NCBI RefSeq assembly: GCF_004799645.1
Contig: NZ_CP031305.1
Location: 2,356,001 to 2,420,000 of the forward strand
Length of the DNA: 64,000 nt
Direction: 5' to 3'
Origin: Natronorubrum bangense
GTDB lineage: Archaea > Halobacteriota > Halobacteria > Halobacteriales > Natrialbaceae
Shown here: in pieces, positions 60,656 through 64,000 of the stretch
Layout: every line of letters starts with the position of its first letter
Position numbering within the stretch: position 1 is the stretch's first letter
Notes under the pieces: generated by a model
What the model was told of the DNA's origin: nothing
The model's database searches: none
What the model saw: the letters and a program-made list of their open reading frames with translations, nothing else
Translations under genes and position numbers: made by a program

Positions 60656-62851
60656 TTAGGACTCGTCCGTGGCAGCCTGGTTCGCCGCCGTCCGAACCGT
60701 CTCGACCGACAGCGACTCGAGATTGACCAGTTCGCCGTCCGTTTCGTCCGCGACCAGTTTCGAGAGGCCAGCCCGGCTGTCGTCGCCGGCGTCGACGACG
60801 ATCACCGTCGCCTCGTCGGCCGCGAGCCCGCGTGCAGCCTGCCGTGTCGCCGCCGTCGGGCTCCCGTCGGCGACGTTCGCCCGTCCGTCCGTCACGAGCA
60901 CGACGACCGAGGCATCCGTCTCCGCGCGCTCGAGCACCCGTCTCGAGGTCTCGAGCCCGGCGGGGAGCGGCGTGCGATCCCCTGACGGTAGCTCTTTGAG
61001 GTGGCGTGCGGCGAGCGAGACGCTGTCGGTCGGGGGCAACAGCACGTCGGCGTCGTCGCCCGCGAAGGCGACGAACGCGACCTGATCGCGCTGCTGGTAG
61101 CTGTCCCGAAGCAGTTCGAGGACGACGCCTTTGGCGGTCTCCATCGCGGGTCGCATCGAGGCGCTGGCGTCGACGGCGAAGACGATGGTCACCGACGTCT
61201 CACCGGCCCGAACCGACTGTCGGAGATCCGCTTTCTCGACGCGCGAACTCCCACGGGCGGCAGCCGATCGGACCGACGCCGCCGCGTCGATGGCACCGTC
61301 GCCCGAGGCGGGTTCAGTCCGGACGCGTGCCCCGCGGTTGTCGACGCTTGGCGTCGTACTCGCGCGTGAGCCACCGGCAGCCGTCGAGTCGCGGCTCTCG
61401 ACGGCCGGCGACTCGAGGTCGGGTGCTCGAGCCTCGCCGACGTCGGCGATTTCGGCGCGCTGCTGGCCGGGAACCAGCGGCTGGGCCTCGTCTTCCCTGT
61501 CGCCGTCCTCCCCCTCCTGCTCACCCGAGTCGTCAGTCTCGTCGCCATCGCCATCCCCGTCAGGACCAGTGTCGGCGGGTGACGGCTCGCCACCGGCTGT
61601 GTCGCCGCTGTCGTCGGGGCGCTCGTCGTCACCAGCGCCGTCGGGCCCGTCGCTCGAGCCATCACCACCATCGCTTCCGTCCGCAGGCCCCGAATCGGCG
61701 TCGTCGTGGCCGTCGTTACGATCCTCGCCGCCGGACTCGTTTCCCGTCTCACCGTCCCCGTCGACCTCCGAATCGCTCTCGCCGTCGGCGTCGTCAGCCT
61801 CGTTCTCATCCCCGTCCGACTCCTCCTCGTCAAAGCGGTCCTCGAGGATGTCCTCGAGCTCCGGCTCGTCTTCGAACGGCGTGCTCCGCAGGCGGTGGGG
61901 CAGCGCGTAGCGGGCGGCTTCGTAGACGTCCGACTCGATGACTGTCGTCCGCCCCTCGAGTGCGGCGATCGTCTTCGCAGCTCGGGCCGTTGCGACGTCG
62001 CCACGGTGGCCGTCGACGCCGGCCTCGAGACAGAGCCCGGCGATCTCCGTTTTAAACTCGGCCGGGAGCGTCACGCTCGAGAGCCGATCACGGGCTGTGG
62101 CAAGCTCCTCGCGGCGCGTTTCGACTGCGTCGGTGCACGCCATCGGATCGTCGTCGCCGCGGTCTCCAAGTGCTCGATCGATGATCTCCACGCGGTCCTC
62201 GAGGTCTCGACAGCCTTCGACAGTCGCCTGGAGGGCGAAGCGATCACGAAGCTGCGGACGGAGGTCGCCTTCCTCGGGGTTCATCGTCCCGATGAGGGTG
62301 AACTCGGCCGGGTGTGAGCGGCTGATCCCATCGCGTTCGACGGTGTTGATGCCGCTCGCAGCAGCGTCGAGGATGACGTCCACGAGGTGGTCGTCGAGTA
62401 AGTTCACCTCGTCGACGTAGAGAATGCCGCGATTTGCACGCGCCAGCAGGCCGGGGTCGAAGTCGGCCTCACCGGCCAATGCGTCCTCGACCGAGAGCGT
62501 GCCGACGACGCGGTCTCGAGTCGCCCCTAGGGGGAGCGTTACGAGCGGGACTGGTCGCGTCTCGACCGGCAGTTCTGCGGGATCGCGCTCGCGACAGTCC
62601 GCACACTGCCGGCTCGGGTCGTCGGGCGAACAGCCGTAGGGGCAGTCGGCAACCGCTTGCTGTTCGGGGAGCAGATCGACAAGTCCCCTGACGGCAGTCG
62701 ACTTCGCGGTCCCCTTCTCGCCACTAATAAGTGCGCCGTCGAGCCCGTCGTTGGCCGCGACGGCGAGCAGCACGCGTTTGAGCTCGTTTTGCCCGACGAT
62801 CGCCGGAAAAGGAAGTGACGACAACTTTTTGTCCCCAGCGTCTGCAACCAT
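60656..62851 (-). CDS. Magnesium/cobalt chelatase-like ChlI-ChlD fusion (AAA plus VWA)
   Basis: A 731-residue protein. The AAA module has SGEKGTAKST (residues 43-52) and YVDEVNLLDDH; a Cys cluster (DCPYGC..QCADC, about 69-86) could bind zinc. An Asp/Glu/Gly-rich linker of about 150 residues follows (roughly 320-470), then a VWA domain with the MIDAS motif DASAS. The arrangement matches BchI/BchD-like subunits of magnesium or cobalt chelatase, and the divergent cobN nearby makes cobaltochelatase the best guess. The start at 62851 fits a minus-strand TATA-like box. Confidence 0.88.
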   Translation of the reverse strand: MVADAGDKKLSSLPFPAIVGQNELKRVLLAVAANDGLDGALISGEKGTAKSTAVRGLVDLLPEQQAVADCPYGCSPDDPSRQCADCRERDPAELPVETRPVPLVTLPLGATRDRVVGTLSVEDALAGEADFDPGLLARANRGILYVDEVNLLDDHLVDVILDAAASGINTVERDGISRSHPAEFTLIGTMNPEEGDLRPQLRDRFALQATVEGCRDLEDRVEIIDRALGDRGDDDPMACTDAVETRREELATARDRLSSVTLPAEFKTEIAGLCLEAGVDGHRGDVATARAAKTIAALEGRTTVIESDVYEAARYALPHRLRSTPFEDEPELEDILEDRFDEEESDGDENEADDADGESDSEVDGDGETGNESGGEDRNDGHDDADSGPADGSDGGDGSSDGPDGAGDDERPDDSGDTAGGEPSPADTGPDGDGDGDETDDSGEQEGEDGDREDEAQPLVPGQQRAEIADVGEARAPDLESPAVESRDSTAAGGSRASTTPSVDNRGARVRTEPASGDGAIDAAASVRSAAARGSSRVEKADLRQSVRAGETSVTIVFAVDASASMRPAMETAKGVVLELLRDSYQQRDQVAFVAFAGDDADVLLPPTDSVSLAARHLKELPSGDRTPLPAGLETSRRVLERAETDASVVVLVTDGRANVADGSPTAATRQAARGLAADEATVIVVDAGDDSRAGLSKLVADETDGELVNLESLSVETVRTAANQAATDES

Positions 62852-62885
62852 ATTTGAGCTAACACAACAGAGGTTTAAAAACGCG
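62852..62885. promoter_or_regulatory. 34-base divergent promoter region, chelatase/cobN
   Basis: The whole gap between the two start codons is 34 bases. TTTTTAAAC (minus, around 62873-62881) is 25 bases before the chelatase ATG, while TATATTT-like sequence at 62851-62856 lies 30-34 bases before cobN. Each promoter therefore overlaps the other gene's start region. Confidence 0.6.
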
Positions 62886-64000
62886 ATGACACGGATTGGG
62901 ATCTACACCGCGACGGAGAACGAACTCGGCTCGATTGGACGGGCCGCCGAGCGCCTCGAGGACGTCGAACTGGTCGTTCGGTCGGAAAGCGACCTGGATG
63001 ACGAGGCCGACATCGAGGAGTTCGTTGAGGAATTGACCGACGCCACGGCAGCGATTTTCTGGCTGCACGGCGCCGAAGACAGCATGCCGGGCTACGAGTA
63101 TGCGACGGCTACCCTCGAAGAGGCGGGGGTTCCCCTGATCGTCAAGGCGACCGGCGACGCCTACGCCATCGAGGACACGACGGTCAGTGCGACCCATCGT
63201 GACCTCGCCTACGAGTACCTCGAGAAAGGCGGGACGATCAACACGGCGAACCTGTGTCGCTTCCTCATCGCCGAGTACGAGGGCCGCGACGTCGACTACG
63301 ACGAGCCGGCGACACTCCCAACGGAGGGAGTCTACCACCCCGACCATCCGGGCATCGAGTACGAAGGCCTGCTCGAGACCCACGACCCCGACAAGCCGAC
63401 GGTCGCGGTCTGGTTCTACGAATCCCACTGGACCCACGAGAACACCCGCTACGTCGACGCCCAAGTTCGGGCGCTCGAGGAGCAGGGTGCGAACGCGCTC
63501 CCGATCTTCTGTAATCCGGCGACGGATACGGACGAACAGGAAGACGCTGAGTGGGTGACCGACACGTGGCTGATAGACGACGCGGGCAAGCCGATCGTCG
63601 ACGCCGTGCTCTCTTCGTTTATGTTCTCGCTCTCGATGGACGAGCGCGGCCGCAGCGCCAGCGATGAGGGCTCGAGTGCTGAGGACGTCTTCCTCGACCG
63701 GCTCGGGGTGCCGGTCTTGCAGACGGTCACCACGATGCGCTCGCGCTCGCGATACGAATCCAGCGACACCGGCGTGATGGGCTTCGAACTCGCCCTCTCC
63801 GTGGCACTGCCGGAGTTCGACGGTAACGTCATTACGCACCCCATCTCGGGCAAAGAGCGCACCGACGACGAGGCCGGCATCGGCAGCGCGCCGAAACACC
63901 ACTACCCGATCGATGACCGTGTCGACCACGCGACCCGGCTGGCAGTCAACTGGGCACAACTACGACACACGCCGAACGAGGACAAGCAGATCGCTGTCGT
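62886..64000 (+). CDS. cobN: Cobaltochelatase large subunit CobN, 3'-truncated
   Basis: The frame opens at ATG 62886 and runs without a stop to the end of the window, giving about 371 N-terminal residues of a protein normally near 1300. Motifs of CobN-type chelatases are visible, such as AIFWLHGAEDSMPGYEY, AVWFYESHWTHENTRYVDA and the later VLQTVTTMRSRSRYESSDTGVMGFEL. It would insert cobalt into a corrin ring for B12 synthesis with the divergent ChlID-like partner. No frame disruption is seen up to the edge. Confidence 0.93.
   Translation, partial: MTRIGIYTATENELGSIGRAAERLEDVELVVRSESDLDDEADIEEFVEELTDATAAIFWLHGAEDSMPGYEYATATLEEAGVPLIVKATGDAYAIEDTTVSATHRDLAYEYLEKGGTINTANLCRFLIAEYEGRDVDYDEPATLPTEGVYHPDHPGIEYEGLLETHDPDKPTVAVWFYESHWTHENTRYVDAQVRALEEQGANALPIFCNPATDTDEQEDAEWVTDTWLIDDAGKPIVDAVLSSFMFSLSMDERGRSASDEGSSAEDVFLDRLGVPVLQTVTTMRSRSRYESSDTGVMGFELALSVALPEFDGNVITHPISGKERTDDEAGIGSAPKHHYPIDDRVDHATRLAVNWAQLRHTPNEDKQIAV

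Noticed and set aside
60669..61910. Ser-rich and Arg-rich frames opposite the ChlID linker
   Set aside because: These come from reading the acidic linker codons on the other strand; low complexity only.
1..64000. CRISPR array
   Set aside because: No regularly spaced identical repeats of 24-40 bases with unique spacers were seen. The 80-base repeats are dispersed.
1..64000. Insertion-sequence transposase, integrase or tRNA-anchored provirus
   Set aside because: No transposase or recombinase protein was recognised, and neither tRNA gene has a duplicated 3' fragment nearby that I could find.

Overview
This window comes from the main chromosome of a haloarchaeon. The evidence is G+C-rich DNA full of CTCGAG and GTCGAC words, very acidic proteins, leaderless genes with a TATA-like box about 25-30 bases before the start codon, Tat-dependent lipoproteins, and an archaeal information-processing gene set (Orc1/Cdc6, PriS, GINS, Cdc48, Rpo subunits, S2/S4/S9/S11/S13, L13/L18e). 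The gene content resembles Natrialbales-type haloarchaea, but that placement is inference from memory; no database was searched.

Layout. 1-4.0 kb: 5'-truncated tmcA, an SDR oxidoreductase, a DUF456-like membrane protein and a 55-residue zinc-ribbon protein. 4.2-7.8 kb: gltX and an orc1/cdc6 gene separated by 634 bases that hold a candidate replication origin with six copies of one 18-base box in opposing orientation. 7.9-14.9 kb: the isoprenoid/RNA-decay group idsA, rnj, ipk, mvk (all minus), split by a plus-strand permease with universal-stress domains. 15.0-22.0 kb: an AT-richer accessory block with a Tat lipoprotein beta-propeller and a tightly overlapping four-gene operon of proteins with pilin-like N-termini. 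22.2-28.8 kb: one minus-strand ribosomal/RNA-polymerase operon running tRNA-Ser, S13, S4, S11, RpoD, tRNA-Leu, L18e, L13, S9, RpoN, RpoK, enolase, S2 and a 41-residue membrane peptide.

28.9-41.6 kb: moaA, an operon of flavin-reductase-like, M20 peptidase and P-loop proteins, the RNA-repair pair rtcB and archease around a small lipoprotein, a replication operon (GNAT, priS, GINS), peroxiredoxin and a large Tat-exported protein. 41.8-50.3 kb: cdc48 with a crystallin-like partner, hydrolases, panB, HAD phosphatases and a lipoprotein. 50.7-64.0 kb: gfcR, an aldo/keto reductase, a K+-channel-like RCK protein, a DsbA-like lipoprotein next to a fused CtaA/CtaB haem synthase, MaoC, a hydrolase, a uracil/xanthine permease, and a divergent magnesium-chelatase-like ChlID/CobN pair sharing a 34-base promoter.

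The least expected structure is an 80-base hairpin element with imperfect terminal inverted repeats. It occurs in three well-preserved copies of exactly 80 bases (4033, 22127, 50438), two decayed copies (2991, 13096) and one 14-base trace (22410), all outside the annotated genes. Stem bases change together between copies. The accessory operon at 16.4-22.0 kb, with its compositionally mosaic 1008-residue product, is the best candidate for a poorly described system.
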